From Nemertoderma westbladi (taxonomy: Eukaryota; Xenacoelomorpha; Nemertodermatida; Nemertodermatidae), in the NCBI GenBank assembly GCA_032718475.1, contig JAUCBJ010006225.1, positions 1-37,702 on the forward strand: a stretch of DNA of 37,702 nucleotides. The letters are read 5' to 3'. The translations under genes and the position numbers were made by a program. The notes under the pieces are model-generated. The model was not told the DNA's origin and searched no databases. It was given only the letters and a program-made list of their open reading frames with translations. Of this stretch, positions 1 to 10,639 are shown piece by piece. Position 1 is the stretch's first letter; each line of letters begins with the position of its first letter.

Positions 1-2002
1 GAAGCCTAAGAACCAAGGCTCCAACAGTTCAGTACTACTACTGTATGTTGTTACAGAACGGTTTTAATTACCGGTAATTAAAATGTTTCAAAATAATTTT
101 GCGCATGAAGAAAATTATTTTAACAAACAATTTTTGAAAAACAATTGTATTATTGTCAATGTGATGGTAAACAAACATAAAGTCAACATTGCAAATGTTT
201 CCAAACAATATTATACACGGTGAAGGTACTTAAAAATTGCTCTGCATCGGTGTCACTTTGTCACTGTCTAACGTTTGCCATGGTAAAGCCCCCCTCCTCC
301 GCATGCAGGTGCAAGGAGTTAAGGTGGATCCCACTAGGGTGCCAGGGCTATATTTGTGGTGGGAGTAGCGCGGGACAAGGCGATCCTGCATTCTGAGAGC
401 AAACTGGCAGCAGAGCAGTAAACCGACAATGGTAATCACGCATGGTATTGTACTGTAACCTGGAATACCTTGTTGTAGCCAACAGGATACCAGCAAATCA
501 GCAGTTACACGTTGTCAAGGTGACATGTGTGTTATGGATACTGGCTACACGAAACACATGATTAATCCAAAATGGGGCCTGGCTAAAGTTATTAGTTAGT
601 CCTATTAGTGCTACGCCATAATATAACACCATCTCCGTGTATAATTTCGCTATTAAAGTTACTAAAGTGTAGAAAATACACCACTTGGAATGAATCGAAT
701 GAGCAGCAATGAGCCAAACAATTTAACATATAAACATCAAAAGCTCAATATTTAATTAATTGTTTACTATAGGTTACCAATCGCATCAACCGGAGATAAT
801 CAACTTCTGAAAAATTATAACTCTGTTGAAAAACACAAATTAATTTAGATCAAATTATTTAGCGGAGCGCGGTGGTTTTGTTTGTATGGGGTGTCATACA
901 GTAATTTAGATAAGCTTGTAGCTTCGAACTTTTTTATATTAAAATTTGGTCGCTGTATCCTTCTCATTTACTTAAATTTCCACGAGAAAACATTCAAATG
1001 CAATCAATGTGTTCTTCACTTTCTCTTTATTGTTTTGGGTAGAATAGTCTGCAACTATTAATTGTAGGCCTACTCTGTTATTGTCCGTAATAATAATTTA
1101 TAAATGAACCTGTTCCGTTGCAGTTTTGTATGACGTGTGTTTATCCACTTTCCAATGGTATGCCAGGGCCAATGCCAACAGCAACAGTCACAGTCCAGTA
1201 AGATTGGAGTACATTTTTTTTTACTACACGGCCTTTTATTTTAATAAGTTGTTTTATTCACTTGTGAAGATCCGGCCATGGTGATGTTTCCTAGCAACCA
1301 CCATGCTTTGCTGTACACAAAATCAGCTGATTATATTGATCTGTACAGAACTATAAATACTAAAAATATTGAACTTTGCTGTTGTTGTTATAATTACACA
1401 TTCCGTTTTTTTAAGTGTGTGACCCTTTCAAATTTCGAAATTGTCTTATTCTTATAATAAATTATACTGTAACACATTTATGCTACCGGTACGGCACGCA
1501 CCGCATATCAGATTAGTGGACCCCAAAATTAACTTTTGTACACCATACCGGTAATTATTGCCATTTTGGATTTTGTCGGTTTTTTACCAGCCAGTAGTGT
1601 TGTAAAAAAAACTTATTAACGTTCCTTCAGTAACCTTAATTTGGGATTAGATAGGCCTATAATTGGCCTGACGAAACCATATAATAATATCCATGCCGAC
1701 ATTAAGCCTATTTAATATTGTATGCCATTTAATTAGCTTTATTAAAGTATTTGGTAAGGGCTTCTGCAGTTCTGGTCGCCAGTCTTTGAATCTTGAAAGC
1801 TTTTATGTCAATAAGAACTGTCTGCCTAAACATGCCGACAATGAAATTAACTAACATTTGTACGTGGCTGTACCACACCCATTCACACTTGATTATGTTA
1901 TATTTATATATAACATTATAATAAAATACCTATTATAATAACAACTATCAATATATGAGATAACGTCTTTTAATTTATACGAATTATATAAAAACGCTAG
2001 AA
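1..2002. other. Upstream non-coding region
   Basis: No coding exon is recognisable on either strand. The longest open frames here are short, lack family resemblance and are compositionally unremarkable. The DNA is AT-rich with scattered copies of TACCGGTA-like and TAGGCCTA-like palindromes (near 70, 1063, 1480, 1540 and 1650). The last few hundred bases presumably hold the CEP112 promoter and 5' UTR, but I see no convincing TATA box or initiator and cannot place a transcription start. Confidence 0.5.
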
Positions 2003-4672
2003 ATGGCTGAGTATGTGCGGGATGTTGACAATCTCGACAATGTTTTCGACAAATATTTGGTTGATTTGAAGCCGTACGTCCTTGGACTAACGGACCAAAC
2101 AGAGCGACAGCGCGCCGCTCTCTGGGTGAAAAAACTCTGCGAACCGCTGCCAGCGGGAATAACCAGTCGGTTAACCCGTAACCAACACGCGTCCGCCCTG
2201 CTTGCGATGCTGCGTCGTGGGCAGTTTGAAGGCCCCTTCCTCGCGCGCCCCACCCCCGGACTGCTGCCCAGTCTACCGAAGCGGTTAGTCGGGCCGCCCC
2301 CGCTCGAGTCTCATTACGGACTGGCCAACCCGGGGATAGACACCAGCAAACCGGCACCCGATTGGGTGGAGCACGAACTATGGCAACGTCACATCGGTGG
2401 CGGAGACTCCGCCGAAGAGAGACTCGTGTTCCAAAACTCCACGGAATTATCCCATCGATCGAGTTATTCGGCGTCTCAGTTCTCCTCTGCGGCGCCTCAG
2501 TATACGCACGTCCCGTTGCCCCCCTACCAGGAGCGTCCTCGTAGTCATAGCAACCACAGCGCCCCGGGCAATGAGGATCTCCACTGGCAGTCGAAACTCC
2601 ATGAAGAACGTATCAAAATGCAGCAGTTTTTAGACGGAGAAGTTCAAAAAATATTGAGAAGGAAAAACGAAGAGTTGGATAAAATGAAAGATGATTATAA
2701 TAAAAAAGTATTTTCTACGGAGCAAACGATAGTTGAGCTGGAAGGAAAATTACGAGAGTTGGTAACGGAGGGTGATAATATGAGGCAATCGGCTGAGAAA
2801 CAGGTGGTTGAGACGAGGGGCAGGTGTGAGGAAGAAAAACGTGAGATCAGGGAGAAACATGATAAACTGATGGAAGAGTTGGAGAGAAGATTGCAAGGGG
2901 AGAATAGGGAGTTGAGTAGAAGTCACAAGGAGGATCTTAGTCATGTTGTTGGGGAAACTAATAGTCGGTTACAGCGGATGGAGGAGGAATATTTAGGGCA
3001 TCAAAAGAGCTTGAGTGGCGTCATAACAGAATTGGAGAGTAAAATTAAAGGTATGGAACAACAAGCGATGAAGTACAAGGAGGCTGAGATTGAGGCTGAT
3101 AAAGCTAAGAGGGAGGGAGAGCACCGCATGGCGATGGTTACTAATGATCTGGAGATCGCTCAAGGAAAGTGTAAAAGTCTGGAAGAAACTCATTACAAGG
3201 CTATGCAGAACCACGATCAAACTACTAAACAAATGAGAGCTAAATTCGAGGCTAAAATCTCCTTATTAGAGAAAGATTATGAGGTTGTTGTGAAAGATCT
3301 TAGGAATAAAGTCGAAGAGTTGCAACATGAAGTCAAAGCTAAAGACGAATATATACAAGAAATATGTTCTGAGAAACAAAGACTTATTGTTCAGATGCAA
3401 AACGATTTTGATACAGATAAACTTCATTTAAATTATCACCACGAACAGAAAACACTAGAATTAGAGAAGGAAAAAGAAGATTTAGAGAGGAACTTACGGT
3501 CGTCAGTTGCGCGCCTGGAAGTTGGTATTATTGAGAAAGATAAAGAACTCAAAGTTACTGTGGAGAAGTCGAAAGTCCACAGAGAGAAGTTGCTTCGAGA
3601 GAACAGCGAAGAAATGAGTAACATACGAGAGAAAGCGAATAAGCGGATAGATAATCTCAGGAGAGAGTTAGAGATATCACGGGACGAGATACAACACGGG
3701 AAGAAATCCCGAGATAAGTTGACTCACGACTTCGATCGGAAGTTGAGGAACGTCGAGAAGGGATACGAGGCCAGTTCCCACGAACAACGAATAAAATTTG
3801 AGCAGAAGAAAACGTCGATGCTCGACAATTTCCATAAAGAACGCGAGAGAACGCAGAGAAACCACGAGAAAGCTATTCGGGAGATCAGCGAGAAACTGGA
3901 GGAGACTCTGGCTGGAGTGGAGAGGAGCGTAGTGGAGGACAAAACGAAGCATCATAAACATGTGGAGAGTCTGCAGAGGAACATTGCGAGTCTAAAGGGG
4001 GAGTTGGTGGAGGCTGACTGTCTGAGGAAACAGCAGCTGGTAGAGTTAGGAGTCCTTAGGGAAGAGGAGAGAAGTCGGTTACAGGAGGAACGAGAGGCTG
4101 AAATCAAAGAGTTGAGGACGGAACTTAGTCGGGAGAAGCAGCGGCAGGAAGAGGAACACGCCGTTACCGTGAATAAAGCGATGAGTTCGGTCAATGATAA
4201 GGTTGATTCGTTGGAGGAGCATTACAAGCAGAGAGTCAACGAGGTTGTGGACAAAGAGAAATCGTTAAAAGACGAGATAACGCGCCTGAGAGATCAAGTC
4301 AGCGTCACTAAGAACGAGTTGGTTGACTCTCTCACTCACAATGAGGTCGAGCAGGAGGCCTTGAAGAAACAGACGCAGCGCGAGGTGAGAGCCTTAAGGC
4401 AGGAGTTGGAGTTCGCTCAGACGAAGAACCGAACTCTGGAGTTGGATGCGAGAGAGGCAGAGGCCGATCATCAGCAGGCCCTGACGGAGGTTATGTTCAA
4501 TTACGCGAACAAAATGAAGTCAATGATGCCGCTAGCGATGCAAGATGAATTGGAGGACACTATTAGATCGTTGAGAAGTCAAATAAACATGTTGCAACAA
4601 AAGGCGAGTTTAGTGAAGACCCACAGATCCGATGATGACTCCAGATTATATGGCGGTGTGTCGCCAAGATAA
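2003..4672 (+). CDS. CEP112: Centrosomal protein CEP112 homologue, single-exon coding region
   Basis: Encodes 889 residues. Residues about 7-90 form a DUF4485-type N-terminal domain, with the hallmark stretch ERQRAALWVKKLCEP followed by LLAMLRRGQFEGPF. Residues about 95-195 are a Pro/Ser-rich linker. From about 195 to 875 the protein is almost unbroken Glu/Lys/Arg-rich coiled coil, ending in DELEDTIRSLRSQINMLQQ, which resembles the CEP112 C-terminus. CEP112 (CCDC46) is a centrosome-associated coiled-coil protein in vertebrates; the molecular role here is inferred from that. The length is close to vertebrate CEP112. The start is supported by an in-frame TAA at 1961-1963, no intervening ATG and a good context (GAAATGG). 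The whole frame is open, with no intron in 2.67 kb, whereas vertebrate CEP112 has many exons. The intact frame argues against a decayed retrocopy. Short minus-strand frames inside it are shadows of the repeated Glu/Lys codons. Confidence 0.88.
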   Translation: MAEYVRDVDNLDNVFDKYLVDLKPYVLGLTDQTERQRAALWVKKLCEPLPAGITSRLTRNQHASALLAMLRRGQFEGPFLARPTPGLLPSLPKRLVGPPPLESHYGLANPGIDTSKPAPDWVEHELWQRHIGGGDSAEERLVFQNSTELSHRSSYSASQFSSAAPQYTHVPLPPYQERPRSHSNHSAPGNEDLHWQSKLHEERIKMQQFLDGEVQKILRRKNEELDKMKDDYNKKVFSTEQTIVELEGKLRELVTEGDNMRQSAEKQVVETRGRCEEEKREIREKHDKLMEELERRLQGENRELSRSHKEDLSHVVGETNSRLQRMEEEYLGHQKSLSGVITELESKIKGMEQQAMKYKEAEIEADKAKREGEHRMAMVTNDLEIAQGKCKSLEETHYKAMQNHDQTTKQMRAKFEAKISLLEKDYEVVVKDLRNKVEELQHEVKAKDEYIQEICSEKQRLIVQMQNDFDTDKLHLNYHHEQKTLELEKEKEDLERNLRSSVARLEVGIIEKDKELKVTVEKSKVHREKLLRENSEEMSNIREKANKRIDNLRRELEISRDEIQHGKKSRDKLTHDFDRKLRNVEKGYEASSHEQRIKFEQKKTSMLDNFHKERERTQRNHEKAIREISEKLEETLAGVERSVVEDKTKHHKHVESLQRNIASLKGELVEADCLRKQQLVELGVLREEERSRLQEEREAEIKELRTELSREKQRQEEEHAVTVNKAMSSVNDKVDSLEEHYKQRVNEVVDKEKSLKDEITRLRDQVSVTKNELVDSLTHNEVEQEALKKQTQREVRALRQELEFAQTKNRTLELDAREAEADHQQALTEVMFNYANKMKSMMPLAMQDELEDTIRSLRSQINMLQQKASLVKTHRSDDDSRLYGGVSPR

Positions 4673-4995
4673 AGTTCTTTCTAACGTCGTTACTTTAATG
4701 CAAGCTACTGCCATTACTTATTTTTTTCAAATTATGATATTTAGTTATTAATTTTATATTTAAGTCTATGAAGCAACGAATTAGAATTAACTATTGGATA
4801 CAGTAGTGATACTACTATTGCAAGAACCGAACGTTATACAATTACGTTACGATAGACAGTGCTGTAGTTTATCAATTGTTGTTCTTATTTTGCTAATTTC
4901 CGCGACAACTTAAACCCTCGAATTCGCAAACTTTGGTTTATTTGATATATAGTACTTCTGTTTATTTATTATGTTTTAAATTTTTCATTTTTATA

Positions 4996-5012
4996 AATAA
5001 AACTTTAATAAA
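4996..5012 (+). terminator. Polyadenylation signals of CEP112
   Basis: Two AATAAA hexamers (4996-5001 and 5007-5012) lie about 325-335 bases after the CEP112 stop codon, in AT-rich DNA with no other gene. They give a 3' UTR of ordinary length and mark the likely end of the transcript near 5030. Confidence 0.6.
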
Positions 5013-5121
5013 CTTTAAATTAAAACTAGATGGAAGTAAAGTTTGATTTTGTATCAGTTAACGTACTTTTAACTGTAATATGTTATTCGCAATTTAGAAT
5101 ATTACTATATTTTCAACTATG

Positions 5122-5830
5122 TTCATTCAGCCTTAACCTTGGTGGTTGGTTGGCTTTTCCTCCCAGTGAGCAGGTTTATTGATTTCCATGCCTGTGCTGA
5201 TTGCCTGCTATCATCAGCATTGTTAATGGCATCAACCTGCTTATTGCTAAGCTCCTTCAGATTATCAGAGTAATGCCTGTTAAAGGACCTAGATGCAGCC
5301 TTACCTGCACCCTTGGCTGTCCTAGTGTGCCCGAGTCGGCGGCACTCATTCTGCGCCTTAAGGTCATTTCGGCACTTCCGAATTCTGTGTTCAGTCCAGG
5401 GGGCCTTTTTTCATGTTTCGAGAGTATACTGGAACTGTTTTCTGCAGCTTGTATAAACTTAACTGCTCCTGTATTTCCTACGAAACAGGATATGGTCTAT
5501 CTGGGACTTGTGACCACTGGGTCCACTATGAGTCCATAGCTTTCCAGTTCGCTTCTTGAACTGGGTTCCAGCCGAAAACAATCCATTTCCAGAGATAAAA
5601 TCCTGAAGATGGACAGAATTTCGGTTAACACTATTGCTATAGACCCAGGGCGAGGACTCATTCTGCCCAAGTTTCCCACCTTGAGAAACTTCTTAGCCAG
5701 TCTTCCAGAACATGAGAAGTGGCAACGGATGATGCGGTTAGAGATTTGGTCTATTTTGGCCAATGCTGCATGTGCAGTTGGATTCATCAATAAACCAATT
5801 CCACCGTTGTCACTTCATATGTTGAGGGCA
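5122..5830 (-). mobile_element. Non-LTR retrotransposon fragment, endonuclease plus linker (minus strand)
   Basis: Read on the minus strand, this stretch translates in broken frames to the end of an APE-type endonuclease: a segment like LQDFISGNGLFSAGTQFKKR, then GKLWTHSGPSGHKSQIDHILF, typical of LINE ORF2. It is followed by the linker toward reverse transcriptase (QVDAINNADDSRQSAQAWKS, then INLLTGRK). Stops and frameshifts interrupt it, so it is dead. The linker also occurs in the plus-strand copy at 8283-9655, so both belong to one family. No reverse transcriptase follows: the copy stops near 5122, about 110 bases past the CEP112 poly(A) signals. The plus-strand open frames over this stretch are antisense shadows. 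Confidence 0.7.
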
Positions 5831-5858
5831 AGTCACCAACCGCCCCCATGACCTTAAA

Positions 5859-5885
<27 letters not shown>
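5859..5885 (+). repeat. Poly-G tract, 27 bases
   Basis: An uninterrupted run of 27 G residues sits just beyond the 5' side of the minus-strand LINE fragment. Runs of this length are slippage-prone and could form G-quadruplex structures. The recorded length may be unreliable, because homopolymers this long are often mis-sized in sequencing. Confidence 0.9.
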
Positions 5886-5889
<4 letters not shown>

Positions 5890-6404
5890 CCCTCCTGGTT
5901 TTTTTTAATTTGTTTTTATTTGCAATGTGGTTGAAAAATGCATAGAAAACTATATACCATCGAAAAGAGAATGAACTAAAATAAATAAAAATTTGTGATA
6001 ATTTTGTGAAAAAATGTAATTCGGAGATATCATTCAAAGCACAAACTTTCCCGCGCAAAATTGCCTGTATGGGGTCTGGTTGGTTAATAGTGTCTGACAT
6101 GAAGGAAGCACACCACCGAGCTAAAATTATTTATAAGGGGGTTTTCGGGGCGCTGATTTCATTTCCGATGTCAGTTTTAATATTTGGTGAAATTTAGACT
6201 GTCCGTCGGTCGGTTGTCTGTGGATATATTAAAGGGGAGGGGGGGCTCATCAGTCTCTCCAGTCCACATTCGATGCTCTTGAATACCCACTGCGCTAAGG
6301 CAAAGCTTATCTGCCATTGAGAGTCCGCTCGCCTTGTCGCATTGGCATTGGTAAGGGACTCACAGAATAGTTGGCCGCTTTGTTATCGTGGCTTAGAGCT
6401 TGTA
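5886..6404. other. Non-coding spacer
   Basis: There is no supported gene. It is AT-rich up to about 6200. After a short G-rich run (about 6232-6246), the sequence becomes more balanced and may be the eroded front part of the LINE fragment that is recognisable from about 6405. Confidence 0.4.
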
Positions 6405-7351
6405 GAATACCAAAAGTAATTGTCGCTGGCATTGTTTTGTTATATTATGAGACAAAGCCAGGTAATCTCTCCAGATGGTGAAACCGAGTTCTTATCAATC
6501 CTGGGTGGCTGCTGCAAGGTGACACATCAGCACCATTACTGTTTGTAATTGTGCTGGATTACGCAATGAGGACGGCCACAAAGGGTGAAGATCTGGGATT
6601 CACGCCCCAAGAACGCAGAAGTAGTAGATATCCGGCAACTACAGTCACAGACACCGACTTTGCGGATGACATCGCCCTGCTTTCTAATACGCTAGTAGAT
6701 ACACAGCTTCTACTAAATAAAGTGGAGAGGGCTGCTAAGGAGGTTAGATTGTACATAAATGCTACCAAGATGACACACTAAGGAAGGTTGACGACTTCCA
6801 GTACCTCGAGTCATGGATAGAGAGTAGCAAAAAGGACATAGAAGTTAGGAAAGCAAAGACTTGGGTAGCTCTATCAAAAATGGATACCATCTGGAAATCA
6901 GATCTCTCCAGGCACCTGAAGACTAAGTTCTTTCGAGCGACAGTGGAAAGTGTACTTTTGTTCGGAGGTGAGACCGGGACACTGACGAAATCACTTGAAC
7001 AACGAATTGATGGTTGCAACACAAGACTACTAAGGGCAGCCCTAAACATCAGCTGGAGACAACACATGACAAACGCCGAACTTTATGGTACAATACCACC
7101 TGTATCAACCACCCTCCGTGAACGCAGATTACGATTCAGTCGGCACTGCTGGAGAAGTAAACATCACGTTATACCATAGACCCACTTTTCTGGCAACCAA
7201 CACAAGGAAAGCACAGCTGTACGCTTTGGCAAATATAGAGCAACTTGAAAGAAATACTGGACTTGGAAGAATCGTAATTGCGACAACTATGGAGAATCGG
7301 AAAGCTTGGCTGGAAGGATCTTATCCGAGCTCGTTTGACCTATTAGTTTAG
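6405..7351 (+). mobile_element. Non-LTR retrotransposon fragment, reverse transcriptase to C-terminus
   Basis: Translation across several frames recovers the second half of a LINE reverse transcriptase: LLQGDTSAPLLFVIVLDYAM (about 6510-6570), the catalytic box TDFADDIALLSNTL (about 6654-6697), then VDDFQYLESWIESSKKDIEV from about 6788. Further on come KTKFFRATVESVLLFGGETG, a His/Cys region and a C-terminal tail with TMENRKAWLEGSYPSSFD near 7330. The frame shifts after KMTH (6781) and again near 7180, and the 5' part including the endonuclease is missing, so it is a 5'-truncated dead copy. The catalytic FADD box is intact. Its residues differ enough from the copy at 8283 to suggest a different LINE subfamily. 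The clade cannot be fixed by eye. Confidence 0.75.
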
Positions 7352-8035
7352 TAGCAATATGCATATACGTAAAAGGCAACACGCGGACACTATGAAAAAG
7401 AACAACAACCTACACAATAAGAAGGCTTTTACCTGTACTAGTCTGGTATATTTCACCCAGCAAACTGTAAGTTATGAGAAATCCATCGTCGATAATTTAG
7501 CCTTTGGCTAAAACGTCGTGGTAATTAATGACTGGCTCTAGTGCTATTATATCTTGCTTGCGAAGCACATTGCTGTTAGACTACAGTATCTTATTCTTCG
7601 ACCATCAAACCAAAGTTCGCCTGTGTTCCAATTTTTTATTACAGATCTATCTTTTCTATTCATTATTCTCAGAACAAAGGCTTATGCAGTTACGTTACAT
7701 TGTTTTGCTTTAATCAGGTGCGCGATATAGATATAACGGCAAATAACTGGTATGTTTGTAGATAATATTTGCTTTAATTACATAATCAATCTGATAAGTC
7801 TTAAACGCAGATGCATTAGGATAAAGGTTAAAAATAATGGACCATAATCATTTCCATGATAAATAAATCTTATTGCTGATATATGAAGGGTAAATATTTC
7901 ATAAGGTATTCAATTACATATTACTATATCTTTGAATAATAAATTTGTAAACAAAGTGTACAATGCATCACGTACAGTATGCAGTAAAGGATTTATATTG
8001 TATTAGGGTGTCGAACAGACTATAAGCCCCGGTTC
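7352..8035. other. Non-coding spacer
   Basis: AT-rich DNA with no recognisable coding sequence, RNA gene or tandem repeat. The only sizeable plus-strand frame (7528-7713) has no domain resemblance and is probably chance. Confidence 0.4.
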
Positions 8036-8096
8036 AGAGGGTACACTGCAATCCTTGCCCGAGAGAAAGCTTCGCCCGCGTCCATCTTCTCCCTCA
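8036..8096 (+). repeat. Left arm of a degenerate inverted repeat around the LINE relic
   Basis: This stretch contains CGGTT, TGCAATC and then CTTCGCCCGCGTCCA. The same words occur in the same order on the minus strand at about 9786-9838, so the two arms are inverted about 1.7 kb apart. They could be the terminal regions of a non-autonomous DNA transposon, with the LINE piece and a dispersed repeat between them. I found no target-site duplication. Confidence 0.4.
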
Positions 8097-8124
8097 AAAT
8101 GCCTGCTTTCCTGTTAACAACGCC

Positions 8125-8240
8125 GTCACTGTAACATACTCCTTTCCCCTGAATTGGTAACAACATCGTTTACTGTTTTGGTTAGAAAAAGCCGTCTCTG
8201 AAACCTGCTACTTTCCCTCAATTGGTAACAATTGCTTGTT
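8125..8240 (-). repeat. Dispersed repeat R1, minus-strand copy
   Basis: Read on the minus strand this gives CAATTGAGGGAAAGTAGCAG, a TTTCAGAGACGGC segment, and CTAACCAAAACAGTAAACGA. The same ordered blocks occur on the plus strand at 16190-16670 and 13548-13580, and on the minus strand at 24190-24266. The family is non-coding and looks like part of a MITE or SINE. Confidence 0.65.
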
Positions 8241-8243
8241 GAT

Positions 8244-8279
8244 TAACAGAGTACTGCCTGAACAGGCAGTACTCTGTTA
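8244..8279 (+). repeat. Perfect 17-bp hairpin
   Basis: The arms 8244-8260 and 8263-8279 are exact reverse complements around a two-base AA loop (core GAGTACTGCCTG / CAGGCAGTACTC). It sits exactly at the boundary between repeat R1 and the start of LINE similarity at about 8283. Confidence 0.9.
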
Positions 8280-8282
8280 TTA

Positions 8283-9655
8283 TTCAGGAGCTTTTAACCA
8301 ACAGGTAGATGCCACCAATGATGCCGACGACAGCAGGCAATCATCCCAGACATGGAAATCGATCAACATGCTTACTGGGCGGAAAACCAACCAACCACCA
8401 TGGTTAAGGCAGAATCACCAGCCGATCGCCTCAATGGTGGGAAGGCCCACTTTGAAAAGCTCCTCAATAATGACAGTGTATTGTCCGATAACTTTATAGA
8501 AGTAAAAGTGTTTGATTTTGTACTCCCATATATTCCCATTGGCGATATCTCCTTTGCAGAAGTGAAGGCTGCTGCAAAGAGCAATAATACCAATCGTGCC
8601 AGTGGAGTAGATGGTGTTCCCCCTGAGGTCTCTAAAATTTAAAGCTCATTTATCCCATCATAGTAGACATGTACAGAACGACAAAAGTCCCTCAAGAAGT
8701 GAAAACAAATAAGTTGGTGCCAGTTCCCAAGAAAGGCAACCTAACACTCTATGGTTCTTTTCGGGGAATCTCATTGATCTCGATTGCTGCAAAGCTATAC
8801 AATAGAATTATATTAAATCGCATCAGGGTTACATCACGAAGACTACTCCGTGGAAATCAGAATGGGTTCCGTAAAGGTCGGGAGACCGTGGAGCCCATTT
8901 TGGCACTTAGAAGGATAATTGAAGAGTTATCAAAAAAGAAAGACAGGCATCTGGCTGTTATCTTTGTTGACTTCTTCAAGGCCTTTGATTCAGTCTCTCG
9001 CTCACGTATGTTCAGCATACTTTCATTATATGGGATTCCTGATGAAATTATTGCAGCAATCAGATCAGTATACGATGGTTCGTCGACATTTCTGTCTAAT
9101 GTTAACGGTGACACAGAACAATTTGAAGTGTTATGGGGCGTCCTCCAAGGAGACACACTTGCGCCATTCTTGTTCATAATTGTGGTTGACTGACTATGTT
9201 CAACGCATGTCCTTAGATCATCATAATTATGAGCTGGAAACTTAGGAGTACTCTCAGAATCATTAGAGGGAGCCCAACGGCTCCTCAGCTCATTAGAACA
9301 GGCTTCTTCTAGTGTTGGTCTTTTTATTAACTCTAAAAAGACCAAAATTTTGACAGTTAACTTTGAAAGTCCTCAGCAAGTCTCTGACTGGATGAGCATA
9401 AGCTCAAAGGATGGAATGCTTGAGCATGTGGACGACTTCTGTTACCTGGGATCATGGATCCGGAATTCAGGTGAGGACCTTCGAATACGTAAGCGTAAGG
9501 GAAAGGCATGGGCAGCCTTGAATGGTCTTTCCAGGGTTTGGAAGTCACATAGAATTCATCGGAGACTTAAGGTCCGATTATTTAGAGCAGCAGTAGCTCC
9601 AGTACTCCTCTATGGGAGTCCATGCTGGCGCTGGGCTCTAACTGCTGGGGATACC
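8283..9655 (+). mobile_element. Non-LTR retrotransposon fragment, linker plus reverse transcriptase, catalytic box deleted
   Basis: The stretch begins in the linker (QQVDATNDADDSRQSSQTWK) and runs into reverse transcriptase: ASGVDGVPPEVSKI, then LVPVPKKGNLTLYGSFRGIS (from about 8714), NGFRKGRETVEPILALRRII, AVIFVDFFKAFDSVSRSRMF and VLWGVLQGDTLAPFLFIIVV (to about 9187). A frameshift follows. The next recognisable block is SLEGAQRLLSSLEQASSSVG, then VDDFCYLGSWIRNSG and RLFRAAVAPVLLYGSPCW near 9630. The segment that should carry the FADD/YADD metal-binding box, between the DYVQRM and SLEGAQ blocks, is missing, so the copy cannot be active. It is truncated at both ends. It belongs to the same family as the minus-strand fragment at 5122-5830, since the linkers match. 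Confidence 0.78.
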
Positions 9656-10639
9656 AATCTCTCTGGATGGCCCATTCACAAGAATGCTACTCCGGGTTCA
9701 CTGTGTCAAGTACAATGCACATATATATGTAATATATATATTGCGGCAGCAATGCAACATGCCGATCGTAGTAGTAGTATTGCTTTCCTTCGGGCGAAGG
9801 TTGGACGCGGGCGAAGATTGCACCAAACCGTTCAGAGAGACACGCTACTCTGATATCGATGTGAAAATGTTATTCTCACTTCAATCGCAATCCCAACACT
9901 GTGGTACTTGGTCGCAGCGATGTTATGGTGCGTTCAAAATGCGACGCAATATTTTCAGCTCAAAGTGTCGTTTTTCGTTGGGCACAGCTTAGTAAAGTAG
10001 GAATTAGCGACCAGATTGGATCGAACTGAAAACATACATCACAAATAAAATATTCTCGGAAACGAATGAATGAAAGATAATTTTCGCCCATATTGTTATT
10101 GCAAGTAAGTATTTATTATAGAGGGGTAATTTATGCAAATCATACAGTATGCAGACAAATTCAAATTGATTTCCTATCATTTACGTATATTAGTGTACAT
10201 ATTGATATTCAATGGAAGGAACGTTGATTGTTGTTTACTTTATATATAAGTAGGTCTGAACTATAATGTAATTTGTCAATAAACTACTTCAATGCTTAGA
10301 CTACTATATGAAAGCTGGTTGCTCTTATGTCACACCTAATTCTGCTTCTGAACTAATTGGATTTTTTCTGGGAATGTAGTAGTCAGTGTTAATTGATTGT
10401 TACTCTGTACCCCATTAAACCATTTGTTTATCAATTTGAAGGTGATCATCACGTAAATGTAGGCCTACTACTATATTTCGTTATATCAAAATATTAATAT
10501 GAGCAATATATTACTTATGTAGAAGGTAATAATGGATTAGATAAAGTTGTTGTCATCTTAGATATAAACGATACAGTAGAATATTGGTGTATTTATTTAT
10601 TTATTACAAAATAAGTGAAGGTCTAAGAAAAGTCGAAGG
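9656..10639. other. Non-coding spacer upstream of the transporter
   Basis: It holds a short AT-dinucleotide run (about 9720-9740), the right arm of the degenerate inverted repeat (about 9786-9838) and then AT-rich DNA. It probably includes the promoter and 5' UTR of the transporter, but no core promoter element is convincing. The open frame at 9684-9992 shows no protein resemblance and overlaps the inverted-repeat arm. Confidence 0.4.

Noticed and set aside
230-496. 88-residue minus-strand frame near the window start
   Set aside because: No recognisable domain, no splice context, and its length is expected by chance.
2750-4194. Several minus-strand frames across CEP112
   Set aside because: They are antisense shadows of a long Glu/Lys-rich coiled-coil coding sequence (runs of Leu, Ser and Phe).
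5122-9655. The two LINE fragments that share a linker as one element split by an inversion
   Set aside because: The linker segment is present in both, so they are two separate insertions of one family, not two halves of one copy.
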